Shown: piece after piece, positions 1 through 5,192 of the stretch
Layout: each line of letters opens with the position of its first letter
Numbering within the stretch: position 1 is the first letter of the stretch
Assembly: GCA_903830745.1 (NCBI GenBank)
Contig: CAIKVF010000067.1
Location: 1-5,192, forward strand
DNA: 5,192 nucleotides
DNA from: an uncultured Actinomycetes bacterium
Lineage (GTDB): Bacteria > Actinomycetota > Acidimicrobiia > Acidimicrobiales > RAAP-2
Reading direction: 5' to 3'
Position numbers and translations under genes: made by a program
Notes under the pieces: model-generated
The model's input: only the letters and a program-made list of their open reading frames with translations
The model's database searches: none
Told to the model about the DNA's origin: nothing

Positions 1-279
1 ACCTACGAGTGCTTCACGGCCGTAGCCCATTTGCAATGGATCGGTGATTGCAACAATTTGCATAACACCAGAGTCTTTGAGTCGCTGTACGCGACGTCGT
101 ACTGCAGCTTCAGAGAGTCCAACGTCTTCGGCGATTGCTCCATATGCTCTTCGACCATCACGCTGCAGGTGGGCAATAATTTGACGGTCAACCATGTCAA
201 GCGCGCTGGTGGTGGAGATGAGCTCTAGGTTCGCTATCTCTGCGTTCTTTTGCTGCTGTTGATTTGGTTTGGCTGACAT
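1..279 (-). CDS. Lrp/AsnC-family transcriptional regulator, N-terminal part (truncated by window edge)
   Basis: This is the first 93 codons of a gene read leftwards; the reading frame is open to base 1, so the ligand-sensing C-terminal domain lies outside the window. Residues 28-32 (DMVDR) begin the usual AsnC helix-turn-helix domain. The recognition helix follows in GLSEAAVRRRVQRL (54-67), then SGVMQIVAITDP leads into the linker to the sensor domain. Lrp/AsnC proteins bind DNA as dimers or octamers and respond to amino acids or related metabolites. The ATG at 279-277 is chosen because AGGTGAT lies 5 bases upstream; Met29 inside the domain is a poor alternative. The start gives a polar, Gln-rich tail of about 27 residues (four Gln at 7-10) before the domain, longer than in many family members. 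The gene is divergent from the aldehyde dehydrogenase operon, which makes it the likely regulator of that operon and of itself (inference). The family call is firm; the ligand is unknown. Confidence 0.93.
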   Translation of the reverse strand, partial: MSAKPNQQQQKNAEIANLELISTTSALDMVDRQIIAHLQRDGRRAYGAIAEDVGLSEAAVRRRVQRLKDSGVMQIVAITDPLQMGYGREALVG

Positions 280-303
280 TGGGTATCACCTAGTTTCGGG
301 ACT

Positions 304-343
304 AAAGCCCTCAACTGCGGATAAGGACAGTATAGCGGGCTTT
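304..343. repeat. Inverted repeat in the divergent promoter region (possible operator)
   Basis: AAAGCCC at 304-310 is repeated in inverted orientation as GGGCTTT at 337-343. The arms are 7 bp and perfect, separated by 26 bp, with arm centres 33 bp apart, close to three helical turns. The possible minus-strand -10 at 329-334 lies between the arms. This arrangement would suit a regulator that bridges two half-sites, but a 7-bp match can also arise by chance. Confidence 0.3.
329..334 (-). promoter_or_regulatory. Possible -10 element for the Lrp-type regulator gene
   Basis: Read on the minus strand the bases are TATACT, five of six matches to the sigma-70-type TATAAT. They would place transcription start about 40 bases before the regulator's ATG. 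The hexamer 17 bases upstream (CTCATA) matches TTGACA at only three positions. A better -35-like TTGACG lies 24 bases upstream, which is too far for a normal spacer. The call therefore rests mainly on the -10 and is weak. Confidence 0.3.
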
Positions 344-468
344 CGCGCCGATATGAGTCGTCAAATGCCCCCCTGGGGACTAATTACAACATCCAGTGTT
401 TGCATGGGGTTTGGCTATCTGGCAGAGTGGAGGAACATACATAGTTCTAAGAAGCAAGGGGATAGGCA

Positions 469-1896
469 ATGCGTCGTTTAGCGAACTTTATTAACGGGGA
501 ATTTGTAGCACCAAAGAGCGGGAAGTACGTCGAACTTATTAGCCCCGTCACATCGCAGCCTTTCGCCGAGATGCCTGTTTCAGATGCCGCTGATGTTGAC
601 GCGGCCCTCGAGTCAGCCAGTGTTGCATTCCAGTCATGGAAGCGCACAACTCCTTCTGAGCGCAGCTTGATGCTTTTAAAATTGGCTGACATCTTGGAAG
701 CGAACGCTGAACAGCTCGTGGCTGTTGAGGCAGAGAACTGCGGAAAAATTATTGCCGTAACACTGAGCGATGAAATTCCACCAATGATTGATCAAATCAG
801 ATTCTTTGCGAGTGCTGCTCGACTTCTCGAAGGTCGTTCAGCGGGCGAGTACATGGCAGGAATGACAAGTTACGTTCGTCGTGAGCCAGTGGGAGTGTGC
901 GCTGCAGTAACGCCTTGGAACTATCCGCTGATGATGGCTGTTTGGAAGTGGGCGCCTGCGCTTGCTGCTGGGAACACAATGGTTCTAAAGCCAAGTGACA
1001 CAACACCTGCTTCAACCCTTCTCATGGCAGAACTCATGGCACAAGTGTTGCCACCGGGAGTTCTCAACATTGTTTGTGGAGACCGCAACACAGGTCGACT
1101 TCTTGCAGAACACCACATTCCAGCAATGGTTTCAATTACTGGATCAGTTGGAGCGGGTATGCAAGTCGCAGAGTCTGCTTCAAAGACACTTAAGCGCGTC
1201 CACCTAGAACTTGGTGGAAAGGCTCCAGTAATTGTTTTTGATGATGCTGACATCGCAAACGCCGCAGAAAACATCGCTATTGCTGGGTACTTCAACTCAG
1301 GACAAGACTGCACCGCAGCCACACGTGTACTAGTTGCCCCTAAAGCATATGGAAACTTTGTTGACGCAATTGCCGAGCAAGCAAAGAACATGGTCATTGG
1401 TGCGCCTGAAAACGAAGACGCATTCCTTGGGCCAGTAAACAACATCAATCAGTTCGAGCGAGTTACTGGCTTCATTGGCAGAGCTCCAAAGCACGCGAGT
1501 ATTGCTGCAGGTGGTGTGCGAGTTGGTGACGTTGGCTACTTCATTTCCCCGACTGTCGTTGCTGACATGCAGCAAAGTGACGAAATGATTCAGAACGAAA
1601 TCTTTGGACCAGTAATCACTGTTCAAAAGTTCAGTGATGAAGCTGAGGCACTCAAGTGGGCCAATGGGGTTGACTACGGACTTGCCTCGTCGGTGTGGAC
1701 GCAAGATCACGGTCGTGCCATGCGCTTTACTCGCGACCTGGACTTTGGATGCGTGTGGGTAAACACACACATTCCAATGGTTGCTGAAATGCCACATGGT
1801 GGTTTCAAGAAGTCTGGTTACGGTAAGGACCTTTCGGTGTATGGATTTGAGGATTACACCCGCATCAAGCATGTAATGCACAATCTGCAGGACTAA
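469..1896 (+). CDS. patD: Gamma-aminobutyraldehyde dehydrogenase (PatD/YdcW-like aldehyde dehydrogenase)
   Basis: This 475-residue cytosolic NAD-dependent enzyme of the aldehyde dehydrogenase superfamily is predicted to oxidise 4-aminobutanal to 4-aminobutyrate (GABA) in putrescine breakdown. The catalytic set is intact: the PWN segment with Asn151, Lys174 in the cofactor-binding LKPS motif, the ITGS turn (223-226), general base Glu247 in LELGGK, nucleophile Cys281 in GQDCTA, and Glu377 in EIFGPV. The substrate call comes from close resemblance to E. coli PatD (474 residues as I recall it), especially GQDCTAA, WVNTH, EMPHGG and SGYGKD followed by YGFEDYT near the C-terminus. The start is fixed: an in-frame TAG lies two codons upstream, and AAGGGGAT lies 5 bases upstream of the ATG. 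It is the first gene of a three-gene operon, 30 bp before the permease. Betaine aldehyde, other omega-aminoaldehydes or sulfoacetaldehyde are alternative substrates for close relatives. The superfamily is certain; the exact substrate is likely but unproven. Confidence 0.88.
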   Translation: MRRLANFINGEFVAPKSGKYVELISPVTSQPFAEMPVSDAADVDAALESASVAFQSWKRTTPSERSLMLLKLADILEANAEQLVAVEAENCGKIIAVTLSDEIPPMIDQIRFFASAARLLEGRSAGEYMAGMTSYVRREPVGVCAAVTPWNYPLMMAVWKWAPALAAGNTMVLKPSDTTPASTLLMAELMAQVLPPGVLNIVCGDRNTGRLLAEHHIPAMVSITGSVGAGMQVAESASKTLKRVHLELGGKAPVIVFDDADIANAAENIAIAGYFNSGQDCTAATRVLVAPKAYGNFVDAIAEQAKNMVIGAPENEDAFLGPVNNINQFERVTGFIGRAPKHASIAAGGVRVGDVGYFISPTVVADMQQSDEMIQNEIFGPVITVQKFSDEAEALKWANGVDYGLASSVWTQDHGRAMRFTRDLDFGCVWVNTHIPMVAEMPHGGFKKSGYGKDLSVYGFEDYTRIKHVMHNLQD

Positions 1897-1914
1897 GTAA
1901 CAGTTCACAAACGA

Positions 1915-1920
1915 AAAGGT
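1915..1920 (+). promoter_or_regulatory. Ribosome-binding site of the permease gene
   Basis: AAAGGT lies 6 bases before the ATG at 1927 in the 30-bp gap after the dehydrogenase stop codon. It supports this start and separate ribosome entry within the operon. No promoter or terminator is visible in the gap. Confidence 0.6.
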
Positions 1921-1926
1921 TGGACA

Positions 1927-3417
1927 ATGTCAAACCAAGAAGTTGAAGGTCCATTTGGTGCTCCGGTGCCAGAATCCCAAGAGCATGCAGAACTACGTCA
2001 TGAAGAATTAAGTCTCTTTGACTCAACGGCGGTTGCCGTCTCATCTGTAGCGCCAGCGTATTCAATTGCGTCAACGCTTTCAGCGGTATTTCTGATTGCC
2101 GGGGTGGGGCTCGCTGGTCCAGCAGTTCTCATTGTTTCATTCATCCCAGTGATGTTTATTGCGCTTTCGTATTTTCACCTGAACCGTAAAAACCCAAACT
2201 GTGGTGCTAGTTATTCGTGGCTCAGCCAAGTTATGCATCCAACGGTTGGTTGGTTTAACGGCTGGGTTCAGATTTGGACCTCGGTGCTCTTTTGCACCAC
2301 GGCGCCACTACTTGCTGGTGGCTACACATTGCAGTTCCTACACTCTGCATTCAATCTTGTTGACGTGAGCACGATTGACAATACGAAGGCTGTTGCACTC
2401 GTGGCATCAATTTGGTTAGCACTGGTAACCATTATTTGCATCTACGGCATTAGGTGGACAACAAATGCTCAGTGGGTCATGGTCATCATTGAATACATCT
2501 GCGTTGCTGGTTTTTCAATCGGTGGAATTATAAAAGTCATAATTTCGCACCCTGTGAACTCGATCAACTTTTCACTGAGTTGGCTAAACCCATTTAACAT
2601 TCACGGCTACAGCGCGCTCGCGAGCGGTCTCGCACTCGGTGTGTTCTACTTCTGGGGCTGGGACACAAGCGTGAACTTAAACGAGGAATCAAAGGATGGC
2701 GCACGACTACCAGGTAAAGCTGGGCTTATTTCCATGTGGTTACTTCTTGGAATTTTTGTTTTAAATACGGTTGCGGTGCAGATGCTGCTTGGTCCCAAAG
2801 CAGTCGGCGCACAAGATGTATCGGTTCTATTTTATTTTGGTCAACAATTGTTTGGTAAGTGGGCTAGTTACTTGATGATTTTTGCAGTTCTCACGTCAAC
2901 GGTTGCAACTACGCAGACAACGGTTCTTCCAGCTGCGCGAATTACATTTTCCATGGCACGTGATGGTGTTTGGCCAAAGATCTTTGGTCGAATCCATCCA
3001 AAGTTTCAGACGCCTGCAATTGGAACATTGGTTGTAGCGCTACTGAGTTTTGCTGGAATTGTTCTCACCACATTCTCAAGTTCGAGCTCAAACGTCTTTA
3101 ACAATCTGGTTGACAACATTGGCGTACTTGTTGCCTTCTACTACGGCTTTACAGGAATTGCGTGTGCGTGGGCTTTTAGAAAGACACTTGGGCAAAATTT
3201 CAGGTCAAATGTCACTATGGTCTACCTTCCGTTCATTGGAGGGGTTTCACTACTCTTTGTTTGCTACCAGGTGATGATTAGTGGTGGGTCAACTGCGTTA
3301 CCTGACATTATTGTTTTGGCTTCAGGAATTCCATTTCTATTGTTCACAATGTTTAAAACACGTGGAAAAACAAACTTCTTTAAGCAACCTCGTGTTGCGT
3401 ACGACACAATCGATTAA
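1927..3417 (+). CDS. APC-superfamily amino acid/amine permease, 12 transmembrane segments
   Basis: This 496-residue integral membrane protein is predicted to import an amino acid or polyamine by cation-coupled transport. A polar, acidic N-terminal tail (1-30) precedes about 12 hydrophobic segments, near residues 33-57, 62-84, 104-128, 154-174, 182-206, 228-250, 265-288, 312-333, 365-383, 397-416, 431-450 and 457-476. APC hallmarks are visible: SSVAPAYSIAST in segment 1 (substrate and ion site), GASYSWLSQVMHP with GWFNGW before segment 3, FYFWGWDTSVNLNEES in segment 6 (ending in the NEES acidic motif), and ARITFSMARDGVWP plus HPKFQTPAIGT in the loop before segment 9. The length is normal for the family. 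A run of five serines (384-388) lies in a loop after segment 9. Position between an aminoaldehyde dehydrogenase and alanine dehydrogenase suggests uptake of putrescine, GABA or alanine (inference). The sequence alone does not decide the substrate, so no gene symbol is given. Confidence 0.9.
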   Translation: MSNQEVEGPFGAPVPESQEHAELRHEELSLFDSTAVAVSSVAPAYSIASTLSAVFLIAGVGLAGPAVLIVSFIPVMFIALSYFHLNRKNPNCGASYSWLSQVMHPTVGWFNGWVQIWTSVLFCTTAPLLAGGYTLQFLHSAFNLVDVSTIDNTKAVALVASIWLALVTIICIYGIRWTTNAQWVMVIIEYICVAGFSIGGIIKVIISHPVNSINFSLSWLNPFNIHGYSALASGLALGVFYFWGWDTSVNLNEESKDGARLPGKAGLISMWLLLGIFVLNTVAVQMLLGPKAVGAQDVSVLFYFGQQLFGKWASYLMIFAVLTSTVATTQTTVLPAARITFSMARDGVWPKIFGRIHPKFQTPAIGTLVVALLSFAGIVLTTFSSSSSNVFNNLVDNIGVLVAFYYGFTGIACAWAFRKTLGQNFRSNVTMVYLPFIGGVSLLFVCYQVMISGGSTALPDIIVLASGIPFLLFTMFKTRGKTNFFKQPRVAYDTID

Positions 3418-3428
3418 TGACTAGAAAG

Positions 3429-3448
3429 GATGATCAAGAATGATCATC
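3429..3448 (+). promoter_or_regulatory. Inverted repeat covering the ald Shine-Dalgarno end and start codon
   Basis: GATGATCA (3429-3436) and TGATCATC (3441-3448) form a perfect 8-bp inverted repeat around a 4-base loop AGAA. The loop holds the A of the ald ATG at 3440, and the right arm holds its T and G. The left arm overlaps the last two bases of the likely ribosome-binding site AAAGGA (3425-3430). In mRNA this hairpin could limit ald translation. The same bases also form a direct repeat, ATGATCA at 3430 and 3440, exactly 10 bp apart with a palindromic TGATCA core, so a DNA-binding site is another reading. The repeat is directly visible; any function is inferred. Confidence 0.45.
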
Positions 3449-4558
3449 GGCGTTCCAAAGGAAATTAAGAAGGATGAAGGTCGTGTTGCTGTGACTCCAG
3501 AGGGGGCACTCGCATTTGCAAAAGCCGGCCACGAAGTACTCATAGAAAAGAGTGCGGGGAGTGGATCTGGCATTACCGACGAGCAGTACATCGCAGCTGG
3601 TGCCAAAATCATTGACTCTGCTGACGAGGTATGGGCGTCTTCTGACATGGTCATGAAGGTGAAAGAACCAGTTGCTGCTGAATATCACCGACTTAGTCTT
3701 CGCAAAAACCAGGTTCTCTTCACATACCTTCACCTCGCATCAGGTCGCGAGTGCACTGAGGCTCTTCTAAAAGCAGGCAACGTTGCAATTGCGTATGAAA
3801 CCGTGCGCCTCCCAGATAATGCGCTGCCACTTCTTCGTCCTATGAGTGAAGTTGCTGGTCGCATGGCGCCAATGGTCGCTACTCATCACTTGATGGCCCC
3901 ACACGGTGGAAGTGGAAAGTTAATTAGTGGGGTTAACGGGGTTGAGCCTGCAAACGTTGTTGTCATTGGTGCAGGAATTTCAGGCTTCGAGTCAACGCTC
4001 ATCGCTCACGGCATGCAAGCGAACGTTACCGTTCTCGACCGCGACCCAGCTCGTCTTGATTATGTGAATACGTATTTCAAGGGGGAAGTCAAAACAGTTC
4101 TCTCTGATGCAGCGTCACTAGATGCGGCCTGCCTTGAGGCGGACATAGTTATTGGGGCAGTGCTCGTTGTAGGAGCAAAGGCTCCAAAACTCGTAAGCAA
4201 TGAACTGATTTCTCGAATGAAAAAGGGATCTGTGCTTGTCGACATCGCAGTTGATCAAGGTGGTTGCTTTGAAGCAACACATGCAACGACGCACTCAGAG
4301 CCAACCTTTAAGGTTGGCGACTGCATTCTCTACTGTGTAGCCAACATGCCTGGTGCGGTTCCGTACACATCAACGTACGCACTCGTGCACGCAACGCTTC
4401 CGTATGCGCTCAACCTTGCAAACAATGGGTGGAAGTCTGCGGTCATGAGCGATGACGCACTCGCAGAAGGTGTGAACATTGTTAGCGGGAAGATCACCTA
4501 CGAGTCAGTTGCTGAAGCGCTAGGTCTTGCCTACACACCACTTAGCGAACTTCTGTAA
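3440..4558 (+). CDS. ald: Alanine dehydrogenase
   Basis: This 372-residue cytosolic enzyme is predicted to interconvert L-alanine and pyruvate plus ammonium with NAD/NADH, usually as a hexamer. The N-terminal substrate domain opens with IIGVPKEIKKDEGRVAVTP, and the active-site residues are present: Arg15, Lys75 in MKVKEP, His98 in TYLHLA and Asp272 in DIAVDQGG. The Rossmann fold has VVVIGAGISG (173-182), with Asp200 ending the second strand (TVLD). The motifs VLVVGAKAPKLV, VANMPGAVPYTSTYAL and LRPMSEVAGR are typical. Compared with the mycobacterial enzyme as I remember it, there are about two extra residues before the His98 segment (around 84-90), probably in a surface loop. The ATG at 3440 is the first start after an in-frame TGA at 3431-3433, with AAAGGA upstream. 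It follows the permease by 22 bp, as the last gene of the operon. It probably recycles alanine made by transamination, or lets the cell use imported alanine. Confidence 0.95.
   Translation: MIIGVPKEIKKDEGRVAVTPEGALAFAKAGHEVLIEKSAGSGSGITDEQYIAAGAKIIDSADEVWASSDMVMKVKEPVAAEYHRLSLRKNQVLFTYLHLASGRECTEALLKAGNVAIAYETVRLPDNALPLLRPMSEVAGRMAPMVATHHLMAPHGGSGKLISGVNGVEPANVVVIGAGISGFESTLIAHGMQANVTVLDRDPARLDYVNTYFKGEVKTVLSDAASLDAACLEADIVIGAVLVVGAKAPKLVSNELISRMKKGSVLVDIAVDQGGCFEATHATTHSEPTFKVGDCILYCVANMPGAVPYTSTYALVHATLPYALNLANNGWKSAVMSDDALAEGVNIVSGKITYESVAEALGLAYTPLSELL
4263..4278. repeat. Short inverted repeat within ald
   Basis: GTTGCTT (4263-4269) and AAGCAAC (4272-4278) are perfect 7-bp arms separated by two bases. 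The repeat falls in the codons for GGCFEAT of alanine dehydrogenase. It lies 21 bases before a second, stronger palindrome. There is no T-run after it, so it is not a standard terminator. Confidence 0.4.
4300..4318. repeat. 19-bp perfect inverted repeat within ald
   Basis: GCCAACCTTTAAGGTTGGC has 9-bp perfect arms around a single central base. As RNA it would form a 7-bp GC-containing stem with a 5-base loop. It lies in the codons for PTFKVG near the end of alanine dehydrogenase, about 240 bases before the stop codon. It lacks the downstream T-run of an intrinsic terminator. It may be a chance outcome of codon choice or a regulatory or transcript-stabilising structure. Confidence 0.45.
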
Positions 4559-4768
4559 CTAGTTCTTTAAGTACGGGCAGTGGCGACATCCACTAGAGCA
4601 ACATGTCCCTCGAGCAATATGAGCGTTCACCGTGAGCACAGTGAGTCCTGAAGAAGGATCGATGTACGAATCACGCCCAGCCGTTACTGCTTGCTCGTGG
4701 GCGGCAATAATCGTGTCGTAGTCAGGACGTGACGGCGAGAGTCGAGATGGGTGAGGGCGCTGAGTCAT
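4559..4768 (-). CDS. Small DUF5522-type protein with a Cys-rich C-terminal motif
   Basis: This 69-residue protein has no signal peptide or membrane segment. Residues 14-30 form a likely short helix. They are followed by RDSYIDPSSGLTVLTVNAH (32-50) and the C-terminal motif RGTCCSSGCRHCPY (53-66). A DPxTG...H...RGxCCGxGCRHCPY pattern is the hallmark I associate with DUF5522, a family of unknown function. Cys57, Cys61 and Cys64, with Cys56 and His63 next to them, suggest binding of zinc, iron or an Fe-S cluster (inference). The ATG at 4768 overlaps the TAA stop of the upstream oxidoreductase gene as TAATG, and no strong ribosome-binding site is seen, so it is probably translated by coupling. Its stop codon directly abuts the ald stop codon on the other strand. 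The motif conservation makes it a real gene despite its size. Confidence 0.85.
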   Translation of the reverse strand: MTQRPHPSRLSPSRPDYDTIIAAHEQAVTAGRDSYIDPSSGLTVLTVNAHIARGTCCSSGCRHCPYLKN

Positions 4769-4770
4769 TA
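4766..4770 (-). promoter_or_regulatory. TAATG stop/start overlap coupling the oxidoreductase and DUF5522-type genes
   Basis: On the minus strand the TAA stop of the oxidoreductase (4770-4768) shares its last A with the ATG of the small gene (4768-4766). Together with the lack of a clear Shine-Dalgarno sequence before the small gene, this points to termination-reinitiation and a shared transcript. Confidence 0.65.
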
Positions 4771-5192
4771 CGAAATACTCAAGATAACTTTCCCGAATTT
4801 TCCGCGTTCTGAGAAGAAGTCGTACGCGGCCCCAGCATCTTCAAGGGAATACGTTTTGTTGACGTGTACTTTTAGCTCACCATTTTGCCAAAGTGGGAGC
4901 AGCACTTGATTAACGTGAGCAATCACTTCTGCCTTTTCTTCACGCGACCTAGCGCGAAGCGTTGAACCAGTAAGGGTTGCTCTTGTTCCCATGAAATTAA
5001 GAAGGTTGAGCTCTGCTGTACTGCCTCCGCCACCTACTCCAATAACAACAATTCGTGCATGTGGTGCAAGTACGTGTTGGGCAGCATTTAAATGTGCGGC
5101 TCCAACTAATTCAAGAACTACATTCACTCGTTCAATGGAAGCGACTTCTTCAATCGTGATTGTCTGCGAAGCGCCTAGTTTTTTTAGCTGCT
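4768..5192 (-). CDS. PIG3-type NAD(P)H quinone oxidoreductase (MDR superfamily), C-terminal part (truncated by window edge)
   Basis: The last 140 codons of a gene that enters from the right edge. The frame is open to the edge, so the internal GTG at 5127-5125 is not taken as the start. Medium-chain dehydrogenase/reductase features are visible. LKKLGASQTITIEE and NVVLELVGAAHLN belong to the Rossmann domain, and RIVVIGVGGGG precedes a glycine-rich turn. STAELNLLNFMGTRATLTGSTLRARSREEK matches the part typical of PIG3-like quinone oxidoreductases in both residues and spacing (this stretch runs from about 5012 down to 4923). The end, GKFGKVILSIS, is the usual C-terminus. These enzymes reduce quinones or other electrophiles with NADPH and lack catalytic zinc. 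The N-terminal catalytic domain is outside the window, so the substrate cannot be judged. The gene lies upstream of, and overlaps by one base, the DUF5522-type gene. Confidence 0.9.
   Translation of the reverse strand, partial: QLKKLGASQTITIEEVASIERVNVVLELVGAAHLNAAQHVLAPHARIVVIGVGGGGSTAELNLLNFMGTRATLTGSTLRARSREEKAEVIAHVNQVLLPLWQNGELKVHVNKTYSLEDAGAAYDFFSERGKFGKVILSIS

Larger units (their letters stand above)
280..468. promoter_or_regulatory. Divergent intergenic control region between the Lrp-type gene and the aldehyde dehydrogenase operon
   Basis: These 189 bp hold no credible gene and must carry the promoters for both directions. On the minus strand I see one plausible -10 element and an inverted repeat, listed separately. 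On the plus strand I found no convincing paired -35/-10. TTTGCA at 399-404 and TTGGCT at 411-416 resemble -35 hexamers, but no good -10 follows at the normal distance. The plus-strand ribosome-binding site AAGGGGAT (456-463) ends 5 bases before the dehydrogenase ATG. An Lrp-type regulator would be expected to bind here, but no site can be assigned by eye. Confidence 0.7.

Noticed and set aside
3..200. 65-codon minus-strand frame in the regulator region
   Set aside because: The Lrp/AsnC protein is in a different minus-strand frame from ATG 279 to the window edge, with clear helix-turn-helix residues.
367..378. C-run followed by TGGGG in the divergent region as a hairpin
   Set aside because: The stem would be four bases with almost no loop and no T-run, so it is neither a terminator nor a convincing operator.
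269..481. 70-codon plus-strand open frame across the divergent control region
   Set aside because: It begins inside the regulator gene, lacks a ribosome-binding site and family features, and runs past the well-supported dehydrogenase start in another frame.
921..1448. 175-codon open frame on the minus strand inside the aldehyde dehydrogenase gene
   Set aside because: It is antisense to an intact conserved enzyme, shows no recognisable domain, and its composition follows from the codon bias of the sense strand.
1330..1908. 192-codon open frame on the minus strand inside the same gene
   Set aside because: It overlaps the region encoding Glu377, WVNTH and EMPHGG of the dehydrogenase, has no recognised motif, and is best read as a shadow.
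2615..2626. 12-bp perfect palindrome CGCTCGCGAGCG in the permease gene
   Set aside because: It encodes ordinary Ala/Leu/Ser residues (SALASG) in a membrane helix, has no loop for an RNA hairpin, and nothing nearby suggests a binding site.
3074..3090. Run of five serine codons in the permease as a repeat expansion or frameshift
   Set aside because: The codons are mixed (TCA, AGT, TCG, AGC, TCA), so there is no nucleotide repeat. The frame continues normally into the next membrane segment, which fits a flexible loop.
4768..5127. GTG at 5127-5125 as a start giving a 119-residue protein
   Set aside because: The frame continues upstream to the window edge and encodes more of the conserved Rossmann domain (LKKLGAS), so the gene is simply truncated by the window.

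Overview
The window is ordinary bacterial chromosome with moderate GC (mid-40s percent by eye) and dense coding. The protein families and several close sequence resemblances (an Lrp-type regulator, a PatD-type aldehyde dehydrogenase, an alanine dehydrogenase close to the mycobacterial form) suggest a low-GC actinobacterium, possibly a small-genome aquatic lineage. That assignment is inference from remembered family sequences; there is no rRNA or other marker here.

Layout, left to right. (1) Positions 1-279, minus strand: the N-terminal 93 residues of an Lrp/AsnC-family regulator, running off the left edge. (2) Positions 280-468: a 189-bp divergent regulatory region with a possible -10 element for the regulator gene and an inverted repeat around it. 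(3) Positions 469-4558, plus strand: a tight three-gene operon with gaps of 30 and 22 bp. It encodes a PatD-like gamma-aminobutyraldehyde dehydrogenase, a 12-helix APC-superfamily amino acid/amine permease, and alanine dehydrogenase. (4) Positions 4559-5192, minus strand: a small cysteine-motif protein of the DUF5522 type and, upstream of it, the C-terminal part of a PIG3-type quinone oxidoreductase that runs off the right edge. These two share a TAATG stop/start overlap. The last codon of alanine dehydrogenase abuts the stop codon of the small protein with no base between them.

How the genes may work together (inference): the permease imports an amine or amino acid. An aminotransferase not seen in this window would convert a diamine such as putrescine to an aminoaldehyde, using pyruvate and giving alanine. 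The aldehyde dehydrogenase oxidises the aminoaldehyde to GABA, and alanine dehydrogenase returns alanine to pyruvate plus ammonium and NADH. The divergent Lrp-type regulator is the natural candidate controller.

I found no mobile element, CRISPR array, RNA gene or clearly new defence-like system. The most interesting signals are small: an inverted repeat over the ald ribosome-binding site and start codon, an 8-codon ORF that exactly bridges the permease stop and the ald start, two hairpin-forming palindromes inside ald, and the poorly characterised DUF5522-type protein.
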